Assembly (NCBI GenBank): GCA_023403375.1
Contig: JAEYEN010000014.1
Coordinates: 1-21,564, forward strand
Direction of reading: 5' to 3'
Length of the DNA: 21,564 nt
Origin: Bacillota bacterium
Lineage (GTDB): Bacteria; Bacillota; Clostridia; Christensenellales; Borkfalkiaceae
Positions 5,717 to 12,037 of the stretch are shown one piece after another. The stretch's first letter is position 1. Every line of letters begins with the position of its first letter. Both the position numbers and the translations under genes were made by a program. The notes beneath the pieces were generated by a model, which made no database searches, was not told the DNA's origin, and worked only from the letters and a program-made list of their open reading frames with translations.

Positions 5717-5861
5717 GCTACACATAAATAATTTTGTCATTGGGGATACTATACGTAAACGGTATTTCTCTTTGACCAATGATAAAATTGTGTAGCAACA
5801 AATTATAATCTAAAAAGAGGAATTCGTTTGTGCGGAGCCTTTTTGGGTTCCGCATTTTTTT
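5717..5861 (+). ncRNA. Structured leader RNA or small RNA of unknown class
   Basis: The 5' arm at 5717-5743 (GCTACACA, then AATTTTGTCATTGG) pairs with the 3' arm at 5776-5796 (CCAATGATAAAATTGTGTAGC read as its complement), leaving one bulge of about six bases and one mismatch. The 32-base loop contains a smaller hairpin, ATACG with C-GTAT at 5751-5765. An A-rich single strand follows, then a strong intrinsic terminator ending at 5861. The RNA would be about 145 bases. A ribosome binding site and the zinc-finger gene come directly after the T tract. It could be an attenuator or riboswitch for that gene or an independent small RNA. I match it to no known class. Confidence 0.55.
5831..5861 (+). 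terminator. Intrinsic terminator inside the leader of the zinc-finger gene
   Basis: TGCGGAGCC (5831-5839) pairs with GGTTCCGCA (5846-5854), with one G-T wobble, and seven T residues follow. It lies between the promoter and the AAAGGAG ribosome binding site, so expression of the gene needs read-through or a switch in folding. Confidence 0.85.
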
Positions 5862-5876
5862 AAAGGAGAAAGAATT

Positions 5877-6041
5877 ATGGAAAAAACTTGTGAAATTTGT
5901 GGCAGACCGTCAGGAACGGACTTGTTATGTCGGGAACATTCAGAGATGAAAAAACGCGGCACGGTTGTAAAATGCCCCGACTGTGGGAAATGGCATATAA
6001 CGTGGGTTCCATGCAAATGTAGAAAGGAGAAATCGAAATAG
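5877..6041 (+). CDS. 54-residue double zinc-finger protein
   Basis: AAAGGAGAAAGA precedes the ATG at ideal distance. Two zinc sites are visible: C5-x2-C8 with C18-x2-H21, and C33-x2-C36 with C46-x-C48, plus H40 in the sequence CPDCGKWH. The linker EMKKRGTVV is basic and could touch nucleic acid. No catalytic domain is present. I do not know a named family, although small zinc ribbons with a CxxCG start and a CPxCGxWH second half occur in Firmicutes. The gene is alone between a terminated leader RNA and a further terminator, so it is a single-gene unit that probably depends on that leader. Confidence 0.72.
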   Translation: MEKTCEICGRPSGTDLLCREHSEMKKRGTVVKCPDCGKWHITWVPCKCRKEKSK

Positions 6042-6201
6042 AATCAACTTATTTGCCTAGCTGATTTGCAAATTTTTAAAAATACCGTTTAACGGAAGAA
6101 AATTTTGCCATAAAAGTTAGTTTTATAAAAATCAAGTTGAACGTTTAAGTGTAAAGGCTGTAAATTAACGAATAGTTTGAAAAATAATTTTAACACAAAA
6201 C

Positions 6202-6226
6202 AAAAAGGGCGGTTGCGCCCTTTTTT
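6202..6226 (+). terminator. Intrinsic terminator
   Basis: AAAAAGGGCG (6202-6211) pairs with CGCCCTTTTT (6216-6225) around GTTG, continuing into T residues. It ends the zinc-finger transcript about 160 bases after the stop codon. Confidence 0.9.
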
Positions 6227-6229
6227 GCG

Positions 6230-6241
6230 TTAAACGTTTAA
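6230..6241. promoter_or_regulatory. Perfect 12-base palindrome, LacI-family operator-like
   Basis: TTAAACGTTTAA is fully palindromic and has the AA-CG-TT core typical of LacI-family sites, including catabolite-responsive elements. A related site, TAAACGTTTA, covers the predicted start of the proS transcript at 11999, and an imperfect copy, TTGAACGTTTAA, lies at 6137-6148. It is 80 bases upstream of the -35 box at 6321. Confidence 0.35.
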
Positions 6242-6267
6242 TATGCTATTACAATAGTATATTTTTT
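6240..6267 (+). terminator. Weak A+T-rich terminator-like hairpin
   Basis: AATATGCTATT (6240-6250) can pair with AATAGTATATT (6253-6263), with a wobble, and T residues follow. The stem is A+T-rich, so termination would be weak. Confidence 0.35.
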
Positions 6268-6320
6268 ACTTTTATTATAACAAGGCGTGCGGAAGCGGAG
6301 CGCAAAGCGTTATCATTAAA

Positions 6321-6350
6321 TTGACAATTGCGCCTTGTAAATGCTATAAT
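6321..6350 (+). promoter_or_regulatory. Promoter of the HD hydrolase / phosphatase pair
   Basis: TTGACA (6321-6326) and TATAAT (6345-6350) with an 18-base spacer; both boxes match the consensus exactly. The sequence CGCCTTGT in the spacer (6331-6338) is an inverted copy of ACAAGGCG at 6280-6287 and may be an operator half. Confidence 0.85.
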
Positions 6351-6366
6351 TTCTGATAATTATACA

Positions 6367-6418
6367 GGCGTTTTTCGGGTGAAAAGAAACTGCAATTTTC
6401 CGAAAAATTTTTTACGCC
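6367..6418 (+). promoter_or_regulatory. Leader hairpin before the HD hydrolase gene
   Basis: TTTTTCGG (6371-6378) pairs perfectly with CCGAAAAA (6400-6407), and T residues follow directly, as in a terminator. GGCG (6367-6370) can add CGCC (6415-6418) with a bulge. The structure lies in the short leader between promoter and start codon, so it could attenuate transcription or limit translation. The gene's own ribosome binding site (ACGGAA) is weak. Confidence 0.35.
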
Positions 6419-6431
6419 GCCGAACGGAATT

Positions 6432-6959
6432 ATGGGAAAGTTAAAAGATTTTATCAGATACCGCCGCGCTCTTAGTTTTGCTAAACTTAAACACAAAGGA
6501 CAAATGAGAAAAGAAGGCACGCCTTATATAACTCATCCGATAGCCGTGGCAGAAATGCTTAAAAAGGCGCGATACGGCGTTGATTATCAGATTGCGGGGC
6601 TTTTTCACGACCTGTTGGAAGACACCGACGCGACCGAGCAGGAAATTTTGGAGCGTTCTGACGAGCAAGTGCTTAAAGTTGTTAAACTTTTGACGAAGCG
6701 AAAAGGTTACGTTATGGCGGATTACGTTAACGGAATAAAGGGCAACGAAATGGCTTTTGCCGTAAAAAAATACGACAGGCTTAACAATATTTTAACCGCT
6801 AAAAAAGCGGGGCTTGATTTTTGCAGGCAGTACATTGCAGAAACGGAAGAATGGTATTACGATTTTTCCGACGAAATAGTGAAAGCCACCGAAGAACTGA
6901 AAAAATACGTTATAGAACACGGCGAAAAAAAACGATTAACGGACGCGGAGAAAAAATGA
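6432..6959 (+). CDS. HD-domain hydrolase of the RelA/SpoT (alarmone hydrolase) type
   Basis: A 175-residue single-domain protein. The HD metal-binding residues are H35 (in PYITHPIAVA), H59-D60 (in LFHDLLEDT) and D115 (in KKYDRLNN), the pattern of the ppGpp hydrolase domain of SpoT and of small alarmone hydrolases of the MESH1 group. The opening AKLKHKGQMRKEG also fits. No synthetase, TGS or ACT domain is present, so it should only hydrolyse, with (p)ppGpp or a related nucleotide as the likely substrate; this is inferred from family and not certain. The ATG gives the expected N-terminus although the ribosome binding site is weak. Its stop overlaps the start of the phosphatase gene by four bases, so the two are coupled. 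Confidence 0.85.
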   Translation: MGKLKDFIRYRRALSFAKLKHKGQMRKEGTPYITHPIAVAEMLKKARYGVDYQIAGLFHDLLEDTDATEQEILERSDEQVLKVVKLLTKRKGYVMADYVNGIKGNEMAFAVKKYDRLNNILTAKKAGLDFCRQYIAETEEWYYDFSDEIVKATEELKKYVIEHGEKKRLTDAEKK

Positions 6960-7444
6960 TAAAGGTTTTATTTGTATGTTACGGAAATATCTGCCGAAGC
7001 ACCATGGCGGAGTTTCTGTTCAAAAAGTTTGTTAAAGAAAAGGGAAAAGAGCAGGAGTTCTATATACAATCGGCGGCGACTTCCGACGAAGAAGTCGGCA
7101 ACCCCGTACATATAGGGACGAGAAAGATTTTAGAGCGCGAAGGGATAAACTGCGCCGAAAAGCGCGCAAGACAGATAACGAAAGAAGACTATAAAAACTT
7201 TGATTACATTATAGGAATGGACGATAAAAACATTCGCGCGCTCAACCGTTTTTATAACGGCGACCCGAATGGCAAAATTTATAAACTTCTGGATTTTACC
7301 GCCGACAAGCGCGACGTGATAGACCCGTGGTTTCTTTGGCTTTCCGACGGGGTGGGCGATTTTGAAAGCACCTATCGCGACGTTATGGCGGGCATAAACG
7401 GGTTTTATGATTATTTGTCGGAAAACAAATTGTTGAAAGGTTAA
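6956..7444 (+). CDS. Low-molecular-weight protein-tyrosine phosphatase
   Basis: A 162-residue cytoplasmic phosphatase. The P-loop is C8-YGNIC-R14-S15 near the N-terminus (VCYGNICRST), and the general acid D123 lies in VIDPW, as in the family. The start at 6956 overlaps the previous stop (ATGA) and places the P-loop at its usual position; GCGGAG sits just upstream. Length is normal. In Gram-positive bacteria such enzymes act on phosphotyrosine of capsule kinases or on stress proteins such as McsB targets (arginine phosphate), and the sequence does not separate these. Coupling to an alarmone-type hydrolase suggests a stress or signalling unit. No kinase gene is near. Confidence 0.93.
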   Translation: MIKVLFVCYGNICRSTMAEFLFKKFVKEKGKEQEFYIQSAATSDEEVGNPVHIGTRKILEREGINCAEKRARQITKEDYKNFDYIIGMDDKNIRALNRFYNGDPNGKIYKLLDFTADKRDVIDPWFLWLSDGVGDFESTYRDVMAGINGFYDYLSENKLLKG

Positions 7445-7461
7445 AAACCCCTTTATCGGTA

Positions 7462-7490
7462 TTTACAAAAATATATTTTTGTGGTAATAT
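7462..7490 (+). promoter_or_regulatory. Promoter of the esterase lipoprotein gene
   Basis: TTTACA (7462-7467), a 17-base spacer and TAATAT (7485-7490). No terminator separates it from the phosphatase gene, so read-through is also possible. Confidence 0.6.
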
Positions 7491-7534
7491 ATTTGTATCT
7501 TTTATCTGATACGGAAAGAAGAAAGGAGAAAATA

Positions 7535-9148
7535 ATGAAAAAATTATTTGCGGTTATTTTGTGCGCGGTTTGCGTATTTTCCTTTGCGGCTTGCGGCGGA
7601 AACGGCGGAAGCACCGTAAAAGTCAGCAAAATAATTCTTGACGGCAATATGGCTACGATAGACGTGGGCGACACCTACGAAATCGCTGTAAAAACTTTCA
7701 AAGTGGGCGATGAAGATAAAAACAAAAATCTTCTGACTTACAGTTCGGCGGACAGCAACGTTGCAAGCGTAGACGGAAACGTCGTTACGGGCGTTGCTTA
7801 CGGCGTAACCAAAATTCTTGTAAATTACGAGAAAACGACGGCGGAGTTTTTGGTAGAAGTAAAGGCTTCTTCCGACATAAATATTGCTTTGTCGGAAAAA
7901 TCGGCTTATCTTGCGCCCACGGAACAGTACGACGTTAACGTTTCCGTATTTACGGTAAACGGATTGAGTAAAGACGTGGCGTTGCTTGGTTGGACAAGTT
8001 CCGATACTTCCGTGGCAACGGTAGAAAACGGTAAAATCACTGCGGTAGGCGCAGGTACCGCTTCCATAGTCGCAAAATATAAAGGAGAATCGGAAACGTT
8101 TACGGCAAAGGTGGTTGATAAACAGTTTGCCGCGCAAACCGACATTGCGGAATTAAACGAAAACGCGGTTACCGTTCAGGGCAGAGCATATAAAGGCACC
8201 GACGACGAATGGGTATTCGACAACGTTAATTCGGGTATAGAATACTCTTTCTACGGTACAGAAACGGCGATAGTCGTTTCCGCGCCGACTAATCTTAGCG
8301 GTAATCAGATAAGTTATGCCGGCGTTATGGTAGACGGCGTTATGACGCGCATTGCGCTCAACAAAGGCAATAACGGAAAATACGTGCTTGCCGACGGACT
8401 TAACGAAGGCGTTCACACGATAGGCTTTTATAAGGCTACCGAACAGGGCTTGTACTCCGCAGGCAATTGCAGCGTCAAAATTCACTCTGTGGTATCTTCT
8501 TCAAAGAGCAGAATTATAGCAGTGGACAACTCGGTTGCAAGATTAAAAATAGACTTCTACGGCGATTCGATAACCTGCGGCGCAGGTAACGTTTACGACG
8601 GTAGCGAAAGCGTTGTTTTAAGAACGCTGTGCGAAGACGGAACTATGTCTTATGCGGCGATAACCGCACGTGCGCTTAACGCTAAACATTCTATGGTAAG
8701 CACTTCGGGTATCGCTGTCGATTCCGACCCCAACGGTCTCGGATATAAAATGACCGAATTGTGGGATAAATATTCCCGCATAAGCAACCAGCCGTTCACC
8801 GTTGACGAAAATACCGACGTTGTGGTAATAAATCTCGGCACCAACGACGCAAACGGCAATCCGACGGCAGAACAAATGAAAAATTATGCGCTTAATCTTC
8901 TTAATCCTATGCTTGCCGCATACGGCGAAAATACCAAATTCGTCTGGGTATACGGAATGATGGGCGAAAACGCCAACGTCAGAAGCGGAATAGAAGCGGC
9001 GGTCGCTTCTCTTAACTTGGAAAGAGTAACGTTTTTGTCGCTGGGCGCTTACGAAAATCACGACGGCGAACTTGCCCATCCTTCGCTCGAAGCACATAAA
9101 ACGGTTGCCGACGTCCTTACCGATTATATAGAAAATCTGGTAAAATAA
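7535..9148 (+). CDS. Secreted lipoprotein: two Ig-like (BIG2) domains and a CE2-type SGNH esterase
   Basis: A 537-residue protein. The start at 7535 has AAAGGAG upstream and gives a lipoprotein signal peptide with lipobox FAAC, lipidated Cys20. Residues about 30-110 and 115-195 are two group 2 bacterial Ig-like domains (SSADSNVASVDGNVVTGVAYG; SSDTSVATVENGKITAVGAG). Residues about 200-320 look like the beta-sandwich that precedes the catalytic domain in carbohydrate esterase family 2. The SGNH domain follows: GDSITCG with nucleophile S345, INLGTND at 432-438, and H515 in AHPS. Family 2 enzymes remove acetyl groups from plant polysaccharides, so a surface deacetylase for glycans is the likely role. 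Substrate is not defined by the sequence. Confidence 0.88.
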   Translation: MKKLFAVILCAVCVFSFAACGGNGGSTVKVSKIILDGNMATIDVGDTYEIAVKTFKVGDEDKNKNLLTYSSADSNVASVDGNVVTGVAYGVTKILVNYEKTTAEFLVEVKASSDINIALSEKSAYLAPTEQYDVNVSVFTVNGLSKDVALLGWTSSDTSVATVENGKITAVGAGTASIVAKYKGESETFTAKVVDKQFAAQTDIAELNENAVTVQGRAYKGTDDEWVFDNVNSGIEYSFYGTETAIVVSAPTNLSGNQISYAGVMVDGVMTRIALNKGNNGKYVLADGLNEGVHTIGFYKATEQGLYSAGNCSVKIHSVVSSSKSRIIAVDNSVARLKIDFYGDSITCGAGNVYDGSESVVLRTLCEDGTMSYAAITARALNAKHSMVSTSGIAVDSDPNGLGYKMTELWDKYSRISNQPFTVDENTDVVVINLGTNDANGNPTAEQMKNYALNLLNPMLAAYGENTKFVWVYGMMGENANVRSGIEAAVASLNLERVTFLSLGAYENHDGELAHPSLEAHKTVADVLTDYIENLVK

Positions 9149-9230
9149 CGATTGTAAAAGCGTTTGAACAAAAGAAAAACCATAGAAAAATCGTTAAAAA
9201 CAAAAAATGATAATTTTTAACAAAAATGAT

Positions 9231-9258
9231 AAAGGCAAGTTAAAAACTTGCCTTTATT
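9231..9258 (+). terminator. Intrinsic terminator of the esterase gene
   Basis: AAAGGCAAGTT (9231-9241) pairs perfectly with AACTTGCCTTT (9245-9255) around AAA, followed by ATTG and more T residues. Confidence 0.88.
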
Positions 9259-9310
9259 GTTAATTTGTAACACATTTTTTATAATTTAATATAAATAATT
9301 AAAAATTTTG

Positions 9311-9339
9311 TTGACAGACAAAAAGTATTGTGATAATAT
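9311..9339 (+). promoter_or_regulatory. Promoter of the Cys/Lys-rich protein gene
   Basis: TTGACA (9311-9316), a 17-base spacer and TAATAT (9334-9339). The -35 box is perfect. Confidence 0.8.
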
Positions 9340-9367
9340 CAATAGAAAAACAAAAGGAGATAAAAAC

Positions 9368-9781
9368 ATGGCTATATCTGCTAAACAGAACGAAATCGAT
9401 AAGATGAAATGGTTTAAGAGCATTGATATAGGCACTGACGCTTGCGGAACGTTTGATTTCTGCTCTAAATGCGACAAAAATCTTTCTAATCCCTGCGAAC
9501 AGGCTTACGATAAATTCAATGCAAAAACCGAAGAAAAGAAGGCTGCTCCCGTGAAAAAGGCGGTATCGAGAGCGGCGAAAGCGCCCGCTAAAAAAGAAGC
9601 GGCGGCTACCGTTGCTCCGCTTGAAAAAAAGGCTGAAAAAGCGGCTTGCAAAAAAGTTGAAAAGGCGGAAACAGTGGAAAAGACCGCTTGCAAGAAAGAA
9701 GAGTCTTGCTTTAAGACTGCTTGCAAAAAGGCTGCTGCAAAAGCGCCCGCAAAAAAGCCCGTTGCAAAAAAGACTAAGTAA
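9368..9781 (+). CDS. Cysteine-rich head with Lys/Ala-rich, histone H1-like tail (137 aa)
   Basis: AAAAGGAG precedes the ATG at 9368. Residues 1-50 form a compact head with cysteines at 26, 32, 35 and 43 (C-x5-C-x2-C-x7-C), enough for one metal or Fe-S site. Residues 55-137 are low-complexity Lys/Ala/Pro, with APAKK-type repeats like those of eukaryotic histone H1 and bacterial H1-like proteins, and four more cysteines (94, 108, 114, 119), three of them in ACKK repeats. Such tails bind nucleic acid without sequence preference. The gene has its own promoter and a strong terminator. A nucleoid or RNA-binding protein is plausible. The head is unknown to me, and cysteines in an H1-like tail are unusual. 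Confidence 0.8.
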   Translation: MAISAKQNEIDKMKWFKSIDIGTDACGTFDFCSKCDKNLSNPCEQAYDKFNAKTEEKKAAPVKKAVSRAAKAPAKKEAAATVAPLEKKAEKAACKKVEKAETVEKTACKKEESCFKTACKKAAAKAPAKKPVAKKTK

Positions 9782-9810
9782 TATTTCGCAGGATTATATT
9801 TTATGCAACA

Positions 9811-9844
9811 AAAACGCCCGACGATACGTCGGGCGTTTTCTTTT
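9811..9844. terminator. Bidirectional intrinsic terminator between the convergent genes
   Basis: AAAACGCCCGACG (9811-9823) pairs perfectly with CGTCGGGCGTTTT (9827-9839) around ATA. T-rich tracts follow on both strands, so it can end both the Cys/Lys-rich gene and transketolase on the minus strand. Confidence 0.93.
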
Positions 9845-9865
9845 TAACTTTTCAAAGTAGTATAT

Positions 9866-11839
9866 TTATTTATTCAGTAATTCTCTCGTCGTGTTGACAA
9901 CGTTTTCCACGGTAAAACCAAACTTTTCAAAAAGTTTTTTGGCAGGCGCGGATTCGCCGAATCTTTCCATACCTATAATTTTTCCGTCTAAACCGACGTA
10001 TTTATACCAACTCATAGGAGAAGCGGCTTCTACCGCGACTCTCGCTCTTACCGAGCGGGGGAGTACGCTTTCTTTATAAGAAGCGCTCTGTTTTTCAAAC
10101 TCTTCCATACAGGGAACGGAAACCACTCTCGCGCTTATTCCGAGTTTTTCGAGTTCCGCTTTTGCGGAAACTATAAGGTTTACTTCGCTGCCGCTCGCCA
10201 TTAAAATAACGTCGGGCGTTTTCTTGTCGCTGTCCGCTAAAACGTATGCGCCCTTAAAGGCTTTTTCGCCCGTGCCGTCAAGCATGGGGAGAGTCTGACG
10301 GGAAAGGAATAAGCAGGTGGGTTCTTTGCCAGAAACCGCGCTTATCCACGCCGCGGCGGTTTCTCTTCCGTCTGCGGGGCGGTAAACTTTCATATCGGGC
10401 ATCGCTCTGAGTCCCGCAAGTTGTTCTATCGGTTGATGAGTAGGTCCGTCTTCGCCCACGCCGATTGAATCGTGCGTTAAAACGTACGTTACGGGCAGTT
10501 TCATTATCGCAGACATTCTCATCGCGTTTTTCATATAATCGGAGAAAACGGCAAAGGTAGCGCAGTAGGGGATAAGTCCGCCGTGCAGATACATACCGTT
10601 TACTATCGCCGCCATAGCGTGTTCTCTTATACCGAAGTGGATATTGGAACCCGTTTTGTCGGTCGGCAAAAATTCGCCGCGGTTTTTCATAACAGACTTG
10701 TTCGCAGGCGCAAGGTCCGCGCTTCCGCCTATTAAATTAGGAATATATTTTGCGAGTTTGTTCAAAACCGTCGCGCTGTATCCTCTGGACGCGTCGTCCT
10801 TCTCAAACTGCCACAATTCTTCTATATTTTTAAGGTCGGGAAGTTCTCTCTTTTTCCACGAAATATATTCTTTTGCGAGTTCGGGATATTGTGCCGAATA
10901 CTGTCTGAATAATTCTTTCCACGCTTTCTGCGCGCGTTTTCCTTTATTGCCGAAGCGTTTGCAGTGTGCGAAAACTTCTTCCGGCACTTCAAACGGGGGA
11001 TAGTCGTAACCTAAATTTTTCTTTAATGCGGCAACGCCTTCTTCGCCGAGCGGCGCACCGTGGCAACTTGCCTTGCCCGCAAGCGGAGAACCGTATCCTA
11101 TAACGGATTTTATAATTATGAGCGAAGGTTTGTCCTTTTCGGCTTTTGCCTTTTTAATCGCGCGGTTCAAAGCGCCTAAATCGTTTGCGTCTTTAACCTT
11201 TATAACCTGCCAGCCCATCGCTTCGTGGCGTTTGCCGACGTCTTCGGTAAAGGTTATATCCGTATCGCCTTCAATGGTTATATCGTTATCGTCGTATAAA
11301 ACGATAAGTTTACCGAGTTTGAGCGCGCCCGCAAGCGAAGCCGCTTCATTCTCGATACCTTCCTGCATACAACCGTCGCCGCACAAACAATAGGTGTAGT
11401 GGTCCACGACGGGGAAGCCGTCTTTATTGAATCTGGTTGCGAGATAGTTTTCCGCCATAGCCATACCTACGGCGTTGGCGATACCCTGACCTAACGGACC
11501 GGTAGACGTTTCCACGCCCGGGCATACGCCGTATTCGGGGTGCCCCGCGGTTATGGAACCTAACTGACGGAAGTTCATAATGTCTTCCTTTTTAAGTCCG
11601 AATCCGAAAAGATAATAGAGCGAATAGTCCAGCATAGAGCCGTGCCCCGCCGAAAGAACAAACCTGTCGCGGTTGTCGAAATCGGTGTTTTTGGGATTGA
11701 ATACCATATTAGTAAATATAGAATAGCCGATAGGCGCCGCGCCGAGCGGAAGCCCCGGGTGCCCCGAATTTGCTTTCTGAATCGCTTCTGCCGAAAGAAC
11801 TCTTATGGCATTTACGGTTAGTTGTTTTACGTCGTTCAT
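9866..11839 (-). CDS. tkt: Transketolase
   Basis: A full-length 657-residue thiamine diphosphate enzyme that moves two-carbon units in the non-oxidative pentose phosphate pathway, in the cytoplasm. Visible are NSGHPGLPLGAAP with H27, SAGHGSM with H66, TAGHPE with H100, the cofactor motif opening with GDG at 154-156 and reaching the DDNDITIEG stretch, the IREHAM segment with the catalytic glutamate, and THDSIGVGEDGPTHQP. This is the single-polypeptide form, not the split form used by some Clostridia. GGAGGA lies just before the ATG at 11839. The gene has its own promoter and is divergent from proS. Confidence 0.97.
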   Translation of the reverse strand: MNDVKQLTVNAIRVLSAEAIQKANSGHPGLPLGAAPIGYSIFTNMVFNPKNTDFDNRDRFVLSAGHGSMLDYSLYYLFGFGLKKEDIMNFRQLGSITAGHPEYGVCPGVETSTGPLGQGIANAVGMAMAENYLATRFNKDGFPVVDHYTYCLCGDGCMQEGIENEAASLAGALKLGKLIVLYDDNDITIEGDTDITFTEDVGKRHEAMGWQVIKVKDANDLGALNRAIKKAKAEKDKPSLIIIKSVIGYGSPLAGKASCHGAPLGEEGVAALKKNLGYDYPPFEVPEEVFAHCKRFGNKGKRAQKAWKELFRQYSAQYPELAKEYISWKKRELPDLKNIEELWQFEKDDASRGYSATVLNKLAKYIPNLIGGSADLAPANKSVMKNRGEFLPTDKTGSNIHFGIREHAMAAIVNGMYLHGGLIPYCATFAVFSDYMKNAMRMSAIMKLPVTYVLTHDSIGVGEDGPTHQPIEQLAGLRAMPDMKVYRPADGRETAAAWISAVSGKEPTCLFLSRQTLPMLDGTGEKAFKGAYVLADSDKKTPDVILMASGSEVNLIVSAKAELEKLGISARVVSVPCMEEFEKQSASYKESVLPRSVRARVAVEAASPMSWYKYVGLDGKIIGMERFGESAPAKKLFEKFGFTVENVVNTTRELLNK

Positions 11840-11902
11840 TATTATCCTCCGAAATTACTCGTATTTTCACGCCGTTATCGTCGGCGCCCGTTCAGTTAAT
11901 TT

Positions 11903-11931
11903 ATTATATAATAAAAGCGTTTGTTTTTCAA
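11903..11931 (-). promoter_or_regulatory. Promoter of transketolase (minus strand)
   Basis: On the minus strand, TTGAAA (11931-11926), a 17-base spacer and TATAAT (11908-11903). The leader is about 57 bases with no evident switch. Confidence 0.82.
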
Positions 11932-11961
11932 GGGGTTTCAAGTAAATACTTTCAAAAAAAC

Positions 11962-11990
11962 TTGTTAAATAAAAAAACCTATGCTATACT
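11962..11990 (+). promoter_or_regulatory. Promoter of prolyl-tRNA synthetase
   Basis: TTGTTA (11962-11967), a 17-base spacer and TATACT (11985-11990). Only about 40 bases separate the predicted start from the ATG, so there is no room for a T-box leader. Confidence 0.8.
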
Positions 11991-11998
11991 ATTAAAAG

Positions 11999-12008
11999 TA
12001 AACGTTTA
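11999..12008. promoter_or_regulatory. Palindrome at the proS transcription start, possible operator
   Basis: TAAACGTTTA is a perfect 10-base palindrome located 9-18 bases after the -10 box, at or just after the start point. It matches the core of the 12-base palindrome at 6230. A LacI-type repressor bound here would block transcription; the function is inferred from position and symmetry only. Confidence 0.3.
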
Positions 12009-12037
12009 AAAAAGACGACATCGTAACGGAGAAAAAT

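Larger units (their letters stand above)
6042..6431. other. Intergenic region between the zinc-finger gene and the HD hydrolase gene
   Basis: No further gene is supported here. The left part has small inverted repeats: ATTTGC at 6051-6056 with GCAAAT at 6068-6073, and TCAACTT at 6044-6050 with AAGTTGA at 6134-6140. Two terminators, a 12-base palindrome, a promoter and a hairpin-forming leader occupy the right part and are listed separately. Confidence 0.6.

Noticed and set aside
5717..5861. 6S RNA or SRP RNA
   Set aside because: The hairpin is too short for 6S RNA and lacks its central bubble pattern; the conserved SRP apical loop motif is absent.
5717..6041. Type III toxin-antitoxin locus (RNA, terminator, then toxin gene)
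   Set aside because: The order of parts is similar, but the RNA lacks the tandem repeats of such antitoxins, and the 54-residue zinc-finger protein is far too small for a ToxN-like endoribonuclease.
7544..8137. Open frames on the minus strand inside the esterase lipoprotein gene, also at 8153-8485 and 8618-9097
   Set aside because: They lie wholly opposite a gene with clear domains and signal peptide, and show no start signals.
9535..9781. Repetitive DNA in the Lys/Ala-rich tail as a tandem repeat array
   Set aside because: The repeats are irregular at DNA level and are explained by biased amino acid use, not by copying of a fixed unit.
9612..9860. Basic open frame overlapping the Cys/Lys-rich gene in another phase
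   Set aside because: Its Lys/Arg/Leu content is a by-product of the repetitive AAAAGC-type codons in the real gene; it runs across the strong terminator at 9811.
11991..12037. T-box leader in front of proS
   Set aside because: Only about 40 bases lie between the predicted start point and the ATG, and no T-box sequence or terminator is present.
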